Origin: an uncultured Bacteroidota bacterium | GTDB lineage: Bacteria; Bacteroidota; Bacteroidia; Chitinophagales; LD1 | DNA: 35,652 bases | Direction: 5' to 3' | NCBI GenBank assembly: GCA_903917755.1 | Contig: CAIXBT010000092.1 | Span: 1 to 35,652, forward strand | Shown: positions 18,983 to 27,161 of the stretch, piece after piece | Numbering within the stretch: the first letter of the stretch is position 1 | Layout: each line of letters opens with the position of its first letter | Notes under the pieces: model-generated | What the model saw: only the letters and a program-made list of their open reading frames with translations | Databases searched by the model: none | Told to the model about the DNA's origin: nothing | Position numbers and translations under genes: made by a program

Positions 18983-20104
18983 TCAATCCTCTATAAATAG
19001 ATCAGCTGCTATCCTGTCAGCATAGTGTTTGCCAGCCTGAGTCAATGTCAGGATATTGTCTTTTAAAATGTAAAATGAAGCATCAATATTTTTCAACTCA
19101 GTCATTATATCTGCCATCTGCAGTCTGCTATCTCTTATATCCATGCCCCAAATGGTACGTAGTGAGGTCATGATATACTCATTGGCTTGTTGCGATGGGG
19201 TCAATCGCTCCACTTCAGCAGGGATGACTGCTGTATTTATGCTTTTGATATAGTTGTTGTTATTGGCTACGTTCCAGCGGCGGCTTTGGCCGTCATAAGA
19301 ATGAGCAGACGGCCCGAGGCCAAGATATTTTTTTCCGAGCCAATAGTTTGTATTATGGATGGCATAATGACCCGGCCTGGCAAAGTTGCTGATCTCATAT
19401 TGGTCATAATTATGACTGCTCATTTGCGCCATTAGTATATCAAACTGCCTGACTGTTTGAGTCTCGTTGACAGGGATGGCCCTTCCGGTTTTGATGTATC
19501 GGTCGAGATATGTTTTTGATTCCACCGTGAGCGCATAAGATGATATATGGGGGATGCCGAGATCAAAGGCGGTGAGAATATTGTCCATCCACTGCTCGTC
19601 AGACATAGTGGGGGTGCCGTATATCAGGTCTATGGTCACATTTTCAAATCCCACATCCTGTACCCGCCTGATAGCAGATAGCGCCTCCTGAGCTGAATGG
19701 ACTCTGTTCATATATATGAGGTCAGCCTGATGAAATGACTGTACACCGATAGATAGTCGGTTCAGCCCGTATGATCTCAGTGCTGCCAACTCATTTATCT
19801 TTTCCGGTGTCAGGTCATCTGGATTTGCCTCCAGTGTCAGTTCCTTTAGATCCATTTTAGGATGATAATGAGAAATAGAGTCAAGAATAGACTTGATCTC
19901 ATCAGCACTTAGTAATGATGGAGTGCCGCCGCCTAGGTAGATAGTTTCAATCTCCTCTCCTGCCAGATAGTCTTTGTTTAGTTCAATTTCCTTTGCGATC
20001 GCCTTCACCAGATCAGATTTCAAAGAGGTGGAGACCGAAAAATAAAAATTACAATAATGGCAAGCCTGCTTGCAGAAAGGAATATGTATATAAATGCCGG
20101 CCAT
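18983..20104 (-). CDS. hemW: Radical SAM heme chaperone HemW (coproporphyrinogen oxidase-like)
   Basis: A 373-residue radical SAM protein. The internal start at 20104 (MAGIYIHIPF) is preferred over the track start at 20155 because HemW proteins begin a few residues before the cluster motif. The [4Fe-4S] motif is CKQACHYC at 11-18, followed by YLGGGTPSLL near 60 and LTLEANPDDLT near 95. It also has SIGVQSFH near 120 and VTIDLIYGTP near 160. Lack of the extra N-terminal part found in HemN supports HemW, which binds heme and inserts it into respiratory enzymes rather than oxidising coproporphyrinogen. Many databases still label such proteins HemN. It is divergent from the Omp85-like gene. Confidence 0.88.
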   Translation of the reverse strand: MAGIYIHIPFCKQACHYCNFYFSVSTSLKSDLVKAIAKEIELNKDYLAGEEIETIYLGGGTPSLLSADEIKSILDSISHYHPKMDLKELTLEANPDDLTPEKINELAALRSYGLNRLSIGVQSFHQADLIYMNRVHSAQEALSAIRRVQDVGFENVTIDLIYGTPTMSDEQWMDNILTAFDLGIPHISSYALTVESKTYLDRYIKTGRAIPVNETQTVRQFDILMAQMSSHNYDQYEISNFARPGHYAIHNTNYWLGKKYLGLGPSAHSYDGQSRRWNVANNNNYIKSINTAVIPAEVERLTPSQQANEYIMTSLRTIWGMDIRDSRLQMADIMTELKNIDASFYILKDNILTLTQAGKHYADRIAADLFIED

Positions 20105-20203
20105 GCTGCGAAGATAATATAAAGCAATGACGCTAAATGTCTTCCTGATTCTCATCTATTATCTATTGTATATCATTGTATAATCTAAATACATCTTTAG
20201 CGT

Positions 20204-20217
20204 TATCTTTATCTTTA
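20204..20217 (+). promoter_or_regulatory. Possible tandem -7 elements (TATCTTTATCTTTA)
   Basis: Two overlapping near-matches to TAnnTTTG (last base A instead of G) lie 8-21 bases before the ATG of the Omp85-like gene. No -33 TTTG is placed correctly. If used, the leader would be very short. Confidence 0.3.
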
Positions 20218-20224
20218 TATTAAA

Positions 20225-21997
20225 ATGAAAAGACTGGTTCTGTTATTACTCATCTTTGGGTTGAAAGCTTCCTATGCTCAGGAGTCCTTCAGGCTGGAGT
20301 TGGTATGTCATGACAAGGCCCCATCTTTTTTTACAAAGCATTTTTCATACAAGTCCAGTTTCAAAGATTCGATCCTGCGTAAGAAAGAGATCGACCTCCT
20401 GTATACTAAACTCCGCGAAGGCGGATATCTTGTAGTTTCTATAGATAGTAGTGTGCGGAAAGGTGATCTGCTGACTGCATATATATATGTAGGAGAAAAG
20501 TTTCAAAACATAACCATCTATAACGGCAATATCCCCAATGACTTTTTAGATAATATCAATCTGAAGAAACTTGGAGAGGGTAGAGTGATACCTGCAGACG
20601 GCACTCAACTCTTTAAGGCAAAAGTGATCCAGTCTTGTGAGAACATTGGTTACCCATTCGCAGAAGTGGTTCTGGATAGTTTTGCAATCAATAAAGGCGA
20701 GGTGTCGGCTAAGCTCTATTTGCAGCGACATGAGCTTATCCGCTATGATTCTGTGCGTATCCAAGGTAAGACCAAAGTCAAAGCAGTGTTTCTTAGAAAT
20801 TATCTGGGTATCAAACTAGGCAAGGTATATAATGAGGCTACTGTGCGCAGGATATCACAACGCCTGAACGACTTGCAATTTGCAGAGGTCATCAGGCCGC
20901 ATACGGTAGAATTTAGAAGTGAAAAAGCGCGCATCAATGTATTTCTCAAAGACAGAAAGGCGAGCCAGTTTAATGTAGTGATAGGTTTGCTGCCCGGTAG
21001 CTCCGGTCAGAAAGTATTGATCACAGGTGATGTTAAGATACATTTATTTTCTCCGTTTGGAGTGGGAGAGGAGTTGCTGCTGCAGTGGCAAAAGCTACAA
21101 CCTAAAACACAAACGCTGAATGTGAAGGTAGTTTATCCGTATCTGATGGGGTTGCCTCTGGGTTTGAATGTGAATTTTCAATTGTTCAAGCAGGATACTT
21201 CTTATCTTGAACTCGACGGTGACTATGGGGTGCAATATCAACTGGCAGGAAGCGACTATCTCAAGGCGTCATACAAGCAGAAATTGAGTATCATGCTCGA
21301 CCCGGATACTAATTTCGTAAAGATCAATCGTGCCCTGCCACCCAATCTGGACCTTAGTACAAATGAGTTTGCCCTGCAGGCCTATTTTCAAAAACTTAAT
21401 TACAAATTCAATCCGGTATCAGGCTATATACTGCAGGCCAGTGTGGCGCTGGGTGCGCGAACTATCAAGAAGAACACAACGCTTCTTAGTTTATATGATG
21501 AACAGCAAGGGCGAACGTTCGGCTATCTTTATGATTCTTTGAAACTCACTACTTTTCAAATGCATATCGCTCTGATGGTAGATAAATTCTGGAAGATCAC
21601 GAACCGCAATACAATTCGTACTATGTTCAGGGGTGAGTATCTCCTTAGTCAGAATATTCTGGAAAATGAAAAATATAAGATCGGGGGCAACGGTTCACTC
21701 CTCGGATTTGATGATAGGTCTATTTATACTCCATACTATTTGATAGGTGATCTGGAATATAGATTTCTGCTTTCAAAAAACTCTTACTTTTATGCTTTCT
21801 TCAACGCCGCTATGGTAAAAGATGCAGGTCATTACGTCTATAAGATTTTTGATTTCCCCTTTGGATTCGGTGCTGGGACTACGTTTGAGACCAAAGTTGG
21901 ATTGTTTGGCCTGACGTATGCACTGGGTAAGCAGGAGGGCAATCCTATCTCGTTCAAGACGGGCAAGATACATTTCGGGTATGTAAATTATTTTTGA
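20225..21997 (+). CDS. Omp85-family outer-membrane protein (BamA/TamA-like) with POTRA-like region
   Basis: A 590-residue protein with signal peptide MKRLVLLLLIFGLKASYA. Residues 25-240 contain POTRA-like units, for example DLLYTKLREGGYLVVSIDSS and VRRISQRLNDLQFAEV. Residues about 245-590 form a 16-stranded-type barrel ending IHFGYVNYF with the terminal Phe used by the BAM machinery. Length is below that of BamA (about 800), so it is more like the TamA/short Omp85 class found in Bacteroidota. A role in inserting or exporting outer-membrane components is an inference from the family. The stop TGA abuts the GTG start of the DUF4271 gene, so they form one operon. Confidence 0.72.
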   Translation: MKRLVLLLLIFGLKASYAQESFRLELVCHDKAPSFFTKHFSYKSSFKDSILRKKEIDLLYTKLREGGYLVVSIDSSVRKGDLLTAYIYVGEKFQNITIYNGNIPNDFLDNINLKKLGEGRVIPADGTQLFKAKVIQSCENIGYPFAEVVLDSFAINKGEVSAKLYLQRHELIRYDSVRIQGKTKVKAVFLRNYLGIKLGKVYNEATVRRISQRLNDLQFAEVIRPHTVEFRSEKARINVFLKDRKASQFNVVIGLLPGSSGQKVLITGDVKIHLFSPFGVGEELLLQWQKLQPKTQTLNVKVVYPYLMGLPLGLNVNFQLFKQDTSYLELDGDYGVQYQLAGSDYLKASYKQKLSIMLDPDTNFVKINRALPPNLDLSTNEFALQAYFQKLNYKFNPVSGYILQASVALGARTIKKNTTLLSLYDEQQGRTFGYLYDSLKLTTFQMHIALMVDKFWKITNRNTIRTMFRGEYLLSQNILENEKYKIGGNGSLLGFDDRSIYTPYYLIGDLEYRFLLSKNSYFYAFFNAAMVKDAGHYVYKIFDFPFGFGAGTTFETKVGLFGLTYALGKQEGNPISFKTGKIHFGYVNYF

Positions 21998-22879
21998 GTG
22001 AAGGCAATTCTATTGGCATTGATTTTTTTTCTTCCTATGTATTTGGGTGCTCAGGTTGATCCCGTAGCGGTCAATGATCAGGACTCGGTATCTGTATCTT
22101 CAGATAGTATTCAGGAGATCATCATCGATACTGCCGCTATTTACAAAGCAGCTCATTCTGAGTTTTATAATTCAGCTATCATGTCAGGCGAAAAACCTAA
22201 ATGGTATGATATAGAGCAGCAGCGAAAAGGTAAAAATGATGCCTGGATATTTTTCATTCTGTTACAACTTCTCATTCTCCTCACTATCCTGAAACTGGCG
22301 TTCCATAACGATTTCGAGAACCTATTCAGGATATTTGCCAATTCTAATATAGCATCGCAGATAGGCAGAACTGCTAAGGACGATATCACACTTTCATCTG
22401 TACTCATGAGTATGATATTCATAACCACTATGTCTATCTTCACGCGATTTGTTCTATTGCATTTCTATCCTCACTCTGTATTACAAAATGATATTTCAAT
22501 ACTCGCTCTCATTTTTTTATTCACATTTTTTTCTGTTGCAAAGTACGTGTCATTGAAGTACATCGGAAATATTTTTGAGATAACATCAACAGTAGATGAA
22601 TACCTTTTTAATTTATCTGCTATCACTCGAACCATTGGTATTTCAATGATTCCATTACTATTCATGTTATACGCATCACCTGAAAAATATTTCATTTCTA
22701 TTCTTATCATTTCAATAATTATTTTGTGCATCGGTCTTGTAATGGTTGTTATCAGAGGGTTATCCACATCGTATAAATTGATGTACAGCAGTATGTATCA
22801 TTTTTTAATCTACATTTGTGTTGGAGAAATATTACCAATATTTCTATTTATCAAATTGTTAACCAAAACAGTTATTTAA
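21998..22879 (+). CDS. DUF4271 integral membrane protein
   Basis: A 293-residue protein starting with GTG immediately after the upstream stop (TGAGTG). Residues 1-18 form a signal-like hydrophobic segment, followed by a polar stretch to about 75 with EKPKWYDIEQQRKGKNDAWIF. Six further membrane segments lie at about 80-100, 125-147, 160-180, 208-226, 230-252 and 265-290. This layout and the position just before uroporphyrinogen-III synthase fit DUF4271, which often precedes hemD in Bacteroidota. Its function is not known; the repeated linkage to hemD suggests a link to tetrapyrrole synthesis or the cell envelope. One base separates it from the H1-like ORF. Confidence 0.75.
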   Translation: MKAILLALIFFLPMYLGAQVDPVAVNDQDSVSVSSDSIQEIIIDTAAIYKAAHSEFYNSAIMSGEKPKWYDIEQQRKGKNDAWIFFILLQLLILLTILKLAFHNDFENLFRIFANSNIASQIGRTAKDDITLSSVLMSMIFITTMSIFTRFVLLHFYPHSVLQNDISILALIFLFTFFSVAKYVSLKYIGNIFEITSTVDEYLFNLSAITRTIGISMIPLLFMLYASPEKYFISILIISIIILCIGLVMVVIRGLSTSYKLMYSSMYHFLIYICVGEILPIFLFIKLLTKTVI

Positions 22880-22880
22880 C

Positions 22881-23060
22881 ATGGCAACAAAGTCACCAGC
22901 AAAGAAGGCTGCCCCAAAGAAAGCTGCTAAGAAAGCTGCCCCTAAAAAGGCTGCTGCTAAGAAAGCTGCTCCAAAGAAAGCCGCTGCCCCTAAGAAGGCC
23001 GCAAAAAAAGCTGCCCCTAAAAAGGCTGCTAAGAAAGCTGCCCCTAAAAAAAAAGCGTAA
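22881..23060 (+). CDS. Lysine/alanine-rich histone H1-like ORF, possibly the N-terminal part of a frameshifted HemD
   Basis: This 59-residue ORF is too short for the supplied track. It starts MATKSPAKKAAPKK and consists almost only of repeats of AAPKK and AAKK, ending APKKKA. Such sequence resembles the C-terminal tail of histone H1 and bacterial proteins like Hc1 and AlgP, which bind DNA through positive charge. The stop lies three bases after a run of nine A. The -1 frame is open from 23048 into hemD, and its first residues are also basic and low in complexity, so the ORF may be the start of one longer HemD polypeptide. A free small nucleoid protein remains possible. The Lys codons mix AAG and AAA, with no sign of transfer. 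Confidence 0.6.
   Translation: MATKSPAKKAAPKKAAKKAAPKKAAAKKAAPKKAAAPKKAAKKAAPKKAAKKAAPKKKA
23046..23054 (+). other. A9 homopolymer, candidate slippage or -1 frameshift site
   Basis: Nine consecutive A are read in frame 0 as three Lys codons before GCG and the stop TAA at 23058. Shifting back by one base reads AGC GTA AGC AAG and then stays open through hemD to 24106. Runs of nine or more A are known sites of transcriptional slippage in bacteria, and A AAA AAA is a known slippery heptamer. Which of these operates here, or whether the run is miscounted, is not known. Confidence 0.5.
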
Positions 23061-23086
23061 GCAAGGGAAAGCAAACAAAGTTAAAC

Positions 23087-23158
23087 AGCAGTAGCACTTC
23101 CGGTCGCAATAAGGCTGATGAGAAATCAACTAAACCGAGTGCTACTGCTTTTATTTTG
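23087..23158 (+). terminator. Strong stem-loop with T-rich tail between the H1-like ORF and hemD
   Basis: A perfect 12-bp inverted repeat, AGCAGTAGCACT (23087-23098) with AGTGCTACTGCT (23138-23149), is extended inward by CGGT / ACCG after a 2-base bulge. The inner loop is about 29 bases and the tail is TTTTATTTTG. The form suits a Rho-independent terminator, although the loop is long and the T run is broken by one A. The only candidate hemD initiation codon in the tail (TTG at 23156) lies directly after it. Confidence 0.55.
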
Positions 23159-24106
23159 AAAAGTGACAAAGGATCTACGGCAAAAAAATCCCAGCCCAAA
23201 ACACAAGCTCTTCCTGCTGCTAAGAAAGCTCCCCACGCTCCCGTACCATCTGTACCTCAGCCCGAAGAAAAAAAGAAGCCTGTCAGACTCGCAGATATAC
23301 TAAAATCCAAAAACGAAAAGAATTATAGTGAGTTGATCACTCACGAAGCTAAACCAAAACTTAAAAATATTTTGGTGGCGCAGCCTCAGCCAGAAGGTAT
23401 CAAGTCTCCTTATTTTGATCTTGAGATCAAATACAAAGTGAAGTTTCAGTTTACCCCATTCGTCACTGTAGAAGGTGTACCCGGAAAAGAATTCCGTAAG
23501 CAAAGGATCACTCTCAATGACTATAGTGGTATCATCTTTACTAGTCGCAATGCTATCGATCACTTCTTTCGGATATGTGAAGAACTGAGAGTGAAGATGA
23601 GTCAGGAGACTAAGTACTTCTGTACATCTGAAGCTATAGCACTCTACCTGCAGAAATACACTCAGTATCGCAAGCGTAAAGTGTTTTTCAGTGATACCAA
23701 TAGCAATAAAGAACTGAGAGGCCTTCTTCTGAAGCACAGAGAAACTACCAGATGCCTATATATCGGACCTGAGGTGAGAAGTAAGGATGAGATCACATCG
23801 TTCATGACCGAACAAAATATCCCCTATGCTGAAGCTGTGATGTATAAGACAGTACCCAGTGATCTGAAGAAGATCGATTTTAGCAAGTTTGATATGATGA
23901 TCCTGTTCAGCCCATCGGCGGTACATTCTCTGTATCAGAGCTATCCGGGTTTCAAACAGGGTAATACTAAGATCGCGGTATATGGCAAGACCACTGCCGA
24001 TGCTGTGCTTGATGCAGGCCTGAAATTTCATTTGATGGCTCCGTTGGAGGGAGCTCCGTCTATCATTGCCGGTGTTGAAAATTATTTGAAAGTATCGAAT
24101 AAGTGA
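23156..24106 (+). CDS. hemD: Uroporphyrinogen-III synthase with basic N-terminal extension
   Basis: HemD closes hydroxymethylbilane to uroporphyrinogen III in heme and siroheme synthesis. The catalytic domain spans about residues 68-316. It begins KNILVAQPQPEG and has GIIFTSRNAIDHFF near 125, a middle segment RCLYIGPE near 203, and KIAVYGKTTADAVLDAGLK near 275, which are the usual landmarks of this poorly conserved family. The first 65 residues are a Lys/Pro/Ala-rich extension. The start given is TTG with no visible ribosome site. No in-frame ATG exists between the last upstream stop (23045) and the catalytic domain. The open frame reaches back to the A9 run, so the true product may be a 408-residue fusion starting at 22881. 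Confidence 0.85.
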   Translation: MKSDKGSTAKKSQPKTQALPAAKKAPHAPVPSVPQPEEKKKPVRLADILKSKNEKNYSELITHEAKPKLKNILVAQPQPEGIKSPYFDLEIKYKVKFQFTPFVTVEGVPGKEFRKQRITLNDYSGIIFTSRNAIDHFFRICEELRVKMSQETKYFCTSEAIALYLQKYTQYRKRKVFFSDTNSNKELRGLLLKHRETTRCLYIGPEVRSKDEITSFMTEQNIPYAEAVMYKTVPSDLKKIDFSKFDMMILFSPSAVHSLYQSYPGFKQGNTKIAVYGKTTADAVLDAGLKFHLMAPLEGAPSIIAGVENYLKVSNK

Positions 24107-24148
24107 GAAGAGATATGCGTGAGAGAGAAGTCTTAAGTCCTGAAAGTT

Positions 24149-24895
24149 CTATCCCCCTAGCAAGAAAATAGAATAGCGTTTATGCAGATCAGGCACTAGT
24201 TTTTTCCAGTCAGAGATCTTTTTAGTGGAGATGAATTCGGTAGGGAGTGTAAGATCGCATGCGACACAAAGTTTCGTATCGGCATCTAATGTGTGCAAGG
24301 CATCTTTCAGCAGGCTGTCATTTCGAAACGGAGTCTCCATGAATATCTGTGTGATATTATGTCGCCTCGCGATCTCTTCGAGCTGCCTGAGTTTTTTGAT
24401 CCGGTCTGCTGACTGGATAGGCAGGTAGCCATGAAAGGTAAACTGCTGTCCGTTCATGCCCGATGCTATCAATGCCAGTAGTATAGAGCTAGGTCCGACC
24501 AATGGTACTACCTGGATGTTTCGCGAATGAGCATATCGCACCAACTCATGTCCGGGGTCTGCTATACAGGGGTTACCGGCCTCGCTTATGATGCCGATGT
24601 TCTTGCCTTTTGAAATATTGGCAAGAAGTTTTGGAGCTACATTTTCTCCATGCTTGTCGATCTCATTTATTACAACTTCGGTATCGAAATTTTTCGTGAA
24701 ACCTATAGCGCGAAGGTATCGCCTGGCGGTCTTTGCATTCTCAACGATAAATTCATCAAGTTGCATCACCATCTCTTTGACCTGGTCAGGTATGATAGCT
24801 TTATTGTCTTCACCCAGAAAAGAAGGGATAAGATATAATTTGCCCTCTGCTGCGCGATGCGAAACAGGTTTAAACGGTGTTTTATTTTCTTCCAT
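24149..24895 (-). CDS. SAM-dependent methyltransferase of the tetrapyrrole methylase fold, RsmI-like
   Basis: A 248-residue protein. It opens with GKLYLIPSFLG near residue 18, matching the start of RsmI (GxLYxVPTPIG). The SAM-binding segments are ISEAGNPCIADPGHELV near 100-116 and VVPLVGPSSILLAL near 130. YLPI and METPFRNDSLL follow near 155 and 187. RsmI methylates C1402 of 16S rRNA at the ribose. This protein belongs to the divergent RsmI-like branch common in Bacteroidota and lacks a C-terminal helix-turn-helix extension, so the rRNA target is probable but not certain. It is 2 bases behind the penicillin-binding protein gene and shares its transcript. Confidence 0.8.
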   Translation of the reverse strand: MEENKTPFKPVSHRAAEGKLYLIPSFLGEDNKAIIPDQVKEMVMQLDEFIVENAKTARRYLRAIGFTKNFDTEVVINEIDKHGENVAPKLLANISKGKNIGIISEAGNPCIADPGHELVRYAHSRNIQVVPLVGPSSILLALIASGMNGQQFTFHGYLPIQSADRIKKLRQLEEIARRHNITQIFMETPFRNDSLLKDALHTLDADTKLCVACDLTLPTEFISTKKISDWKKLVPDLHKRYSIFLLGG

Positions 24896-24897
24896 AA

Positions 24898-27153
24898 TTA
24901 ATTGTCAGGATTAGGCGTATCGCCGCCTGTCGTATCTTTAGGCACGAACGAGCAGTTGAAATTTATCTCCAAGGTACTATCGGCGGGCATAGGGAACGCG
25001 GCTGTTTGGTTTAGCTTGAGGTGGTAGTCGCCATAGCTCTTACTAAGAAACTTGCCTACTACAGGCAGCGCAGCAGAAGCACCCTGCCCGGTAGCCGTAC
25101 TATAAAAATGCACACTCGGCTGCTCGAATCCCACCCAACATCCTGCCACGATCTCTGGAGTGATACCCATAAACCAGGCATCGGCATTGCTCTGAGTGGT
25201 ACCTGTCTTGCCTGCTATGGTCAGTGTAGGCATACCATAGTGTGCACGCAGGCTGGCACCGGTACCTTTGTTCATTACACCTTTCATCATTTCGGTGGTA
25301 GTATAGGCTACTTTGGGATCTATAGCTTCGGCGTGTTCCTCATTGAATGAAGCGAGCACATTGCCTTTCTTGTCAGTTATTTTTTTGATGTAAAAAGGTT
25401 TGCTGTATACGCCCAGATTAGCGAAGATCGTATAAGCACCCACCATCTCCCAAAGTGATATGTCTGAGACCCCAAGACAGAGCGATGGTACTGCATCAAG
25501 CGGGCTCTCAATTCTCAGTTTACGAGCCATATCTACCAGTGCCTGCGGATGAAACTCGCACATCAGATTAGATGTCATTCTATTGTCAGAATACCACAAC
25601 CCCTCCTGCATTGGTACCAGATCTCCATCCTTCCATTTCTTGGTGCCGGCCGGGTCCCAACTATTGTCTCCGCAATTTGGTTTGACATATTCCACCAGAT
25701 GGCATGGATCCCAACCCCGTTCGATGGCTACTGCATATTGCAGAGGCTTCATCGTAGAACCTACCTGACGCTTGGTAGATTTTTTGACGTGATCGAGTTG
25801 AAAGTATTTCAGATCAGGACCACCCACCCATGCTTTTATTTCTCCCGTATGTACATCGACAGCCAGAAAGCCGCACTGTATGACCTGCAGATAATATTTC
25901 AGAGAGTCGAGGGGACTCATGAGTGTATCTTTATTAAAGGTACCATTGTCTCCATTATAAGAGAAGATGGTCATGTCTACTTTGGTATCAAATATTTTTC
26001 GGATCTCTTCATCTGTTTTTCCTTGTGCTTTCAGATCCTGATAGTGCTGGCTCTGTACCATGCTTTTCTCCAGCAGTTCGGGTTTGGCGCGCTCACCTGA
26101 TTTCCAGGGTTCCTTGCCTCTCCATTCCTTGAAATAAATATCCTGCAGATATTTAAGGTGATCCTTTATGGCCTCTTCTGCATAGCGCTGCATACGTGAG
26201 TCGATGGTAGTATATACATTCAGACCGTCCCGATAGATGTCATATGGTGATCCATCAGGTTTCTTATGCTTCTCGCACCATTGTTTGAGTTCCTGACGAA
26301 GGTTTTCGCGGAGATAGGTAGCTATGCCTTCACGATAGTCGGGGCTATGGAAGTTGAGTTTAATTTTTTTCTGTGACAAAGAATCATATTCTGTCTTTGT
26401 TATTGCGTTCGCCTCGAGCATTCGTTTCAGGACAATGTTTCTTCTTTCTTCTGCTCTTTCAGGATGTTTTTTGGGATTGAGTTTTGCCGGCGCGTTGACC
26501 AAACCCACTAATAGAGCAGCTTCATTAGGTTTGAGCTCTTTGGGTGTTTTGCCATAGTATGTGAAGGCAGCAGTTTTGATGCCGTATGATTGATTGCCGA
26601 ATTCCACGGTATTGAAGTAAAGGGTAATGATCTCTTCTTTAGAAAACATACGCTCGATCTTGGCCGCCAGTATCCACTCTTTGAGTTTTTGTTTGGCGCG
26701 CTGAATACGCCCGGCTTTATGAAAGTTCTGGTGAAATAAGTTTTTGGCAAGCTGCTGGGTAATGGTCGATGCACCACCTCTGTCATGTCGGGTGATCAGT
26801 GGCCCGAATATGGCACTAAAGAGTCCCTTCATATCTATACCTGAGTGGTCATAGAAGCGTTTATCCTCAGTAGCGACCAGACCCTTCACTAGATATGGCG
26901 ACAGATCATCATAGCCTACTTCTATTCTGTTCTCGCTGTAGTAGCTGCCTAGGACTTCGGCATCTGCCGAGTATACTGTAGTGGAAACATCATTGTTGGG
27001 ATTCTGAATAGCCTCCAGGTCAGGCATTTCTCCGAGCATACCTGCATTGACACCTATGAAAAACAATATGACGAACAACACAAATGACCACAGAGCGATC
27101 TGCACTATACGAAACAACTGCCAGAAATCATTAAAATTTATCTTTTTAGCCAT
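24898..27153 (-). CDS. Class A penicillin-binding protein (PBP1A-type transglycosylase/transpeptidase)
   Basis: A 751-residue bifunctional peptidoglycan synthase. A single membrane anchor lies at about 15-38. The glycosyltransferase 51 domain (about 60-240) has the catalytic Glu in ATEDKRFYDHSG (E96) and GGASTITQQLAKNLF at 127-140. The transpeptidase domain (about 425-700) has GSTMKP (active Ser 466, Lys 469), YSDN (SDN at 522-524) and GKTGTTQSNADAWF (KTG at 649-651). All key residues are present. It polymerises glycan strands and crosslinks stem peptides in the periplasm. It sits 8 bases after a DUF3109 gene and 2 bases before the RsmI-like gene. The low-complexity C-terminus (KDTTGGDTPNPDN) is normal. 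Confidence 0.95.
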   Translation of the reverse strand: MAKKINFNDFWQLFRIVQIALWSFVLFVILFFIGVNAGMLGEMPDLEAIQNPNNDVSTTVYSADAEVLGSYYSENRIEVGYDDLSPYLVKGLVATEDKRFYDHSGIDMKGLFSAIFGPLITRHDRGGASTITQQLAKNLFHQNFHKAGRIQRAKQKLKEWILAAKIERMFSKEEIITLYFNTVEFGNQSYGIKTAAFTYYGKTPKELKPNEAALLVGLVNAPAKLNPKKHPERAEERRNIVLKRMLEANAITKTEYDSLSQKKIKLNFHSPDYREGIATYLRENLRQELKQWCEKHKKPDGSPYDIYRDGLNVYTTIDSRMQRYAEEAIKDHLKYLQDIYFKEWRGKEPWKSGERAKPELLEKSMVQSQHYQDLKAQGKTDEEIRKIFDTKVDMTIFSYNGDNGTFNKDTLMSPLDSLKYYLQVIQCGFLAVDVHTGEIKAWVGGPDLKYFQLDHVKKSTKRQVGSTMKPLQYAVAIERGWDPCHLVEYVKPNCGDNSWDPAGTKKWKDGDLVPMQEGLWYSDNRMTSNLMCEFHPQALVDMARKLRIESPLDAVPSLCLGVSDISLWEMVGAYTIFANLGVYSKPFYIKKITDKKGNVLASFNEEHAEAIDPKVAYTTTEMMKGVMNKGTGASLRAHYGMPTLTIAGKTGTTQSNADAWFMGITPEIVAGCWVGFEQPSVHFYSTATGQGASAALPVVGKFLSKSYGDYHLKLNQTAAFPMPADSTLEINFNCSFVPKDTTGGDTPNPDN

Positions 27154-27161
27154 TAACTATT

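Noticed and set aside
22859-23074. Minus-strand ORF of GAAFLAAFLG repeats resembling a membrane protein
   Set aside because: It is the reverse-strand shadow of the Lys/Ala repeat and has no start context.
22816-23094. Plus-strand ORF rich in Arg/Lys/Leu over the H1-like gene
   Set aside because: It is the +1 shadow of the AAPKK repeat and starts inside the DUF4271 gene. The low-complexity DNA keeps all frames open.
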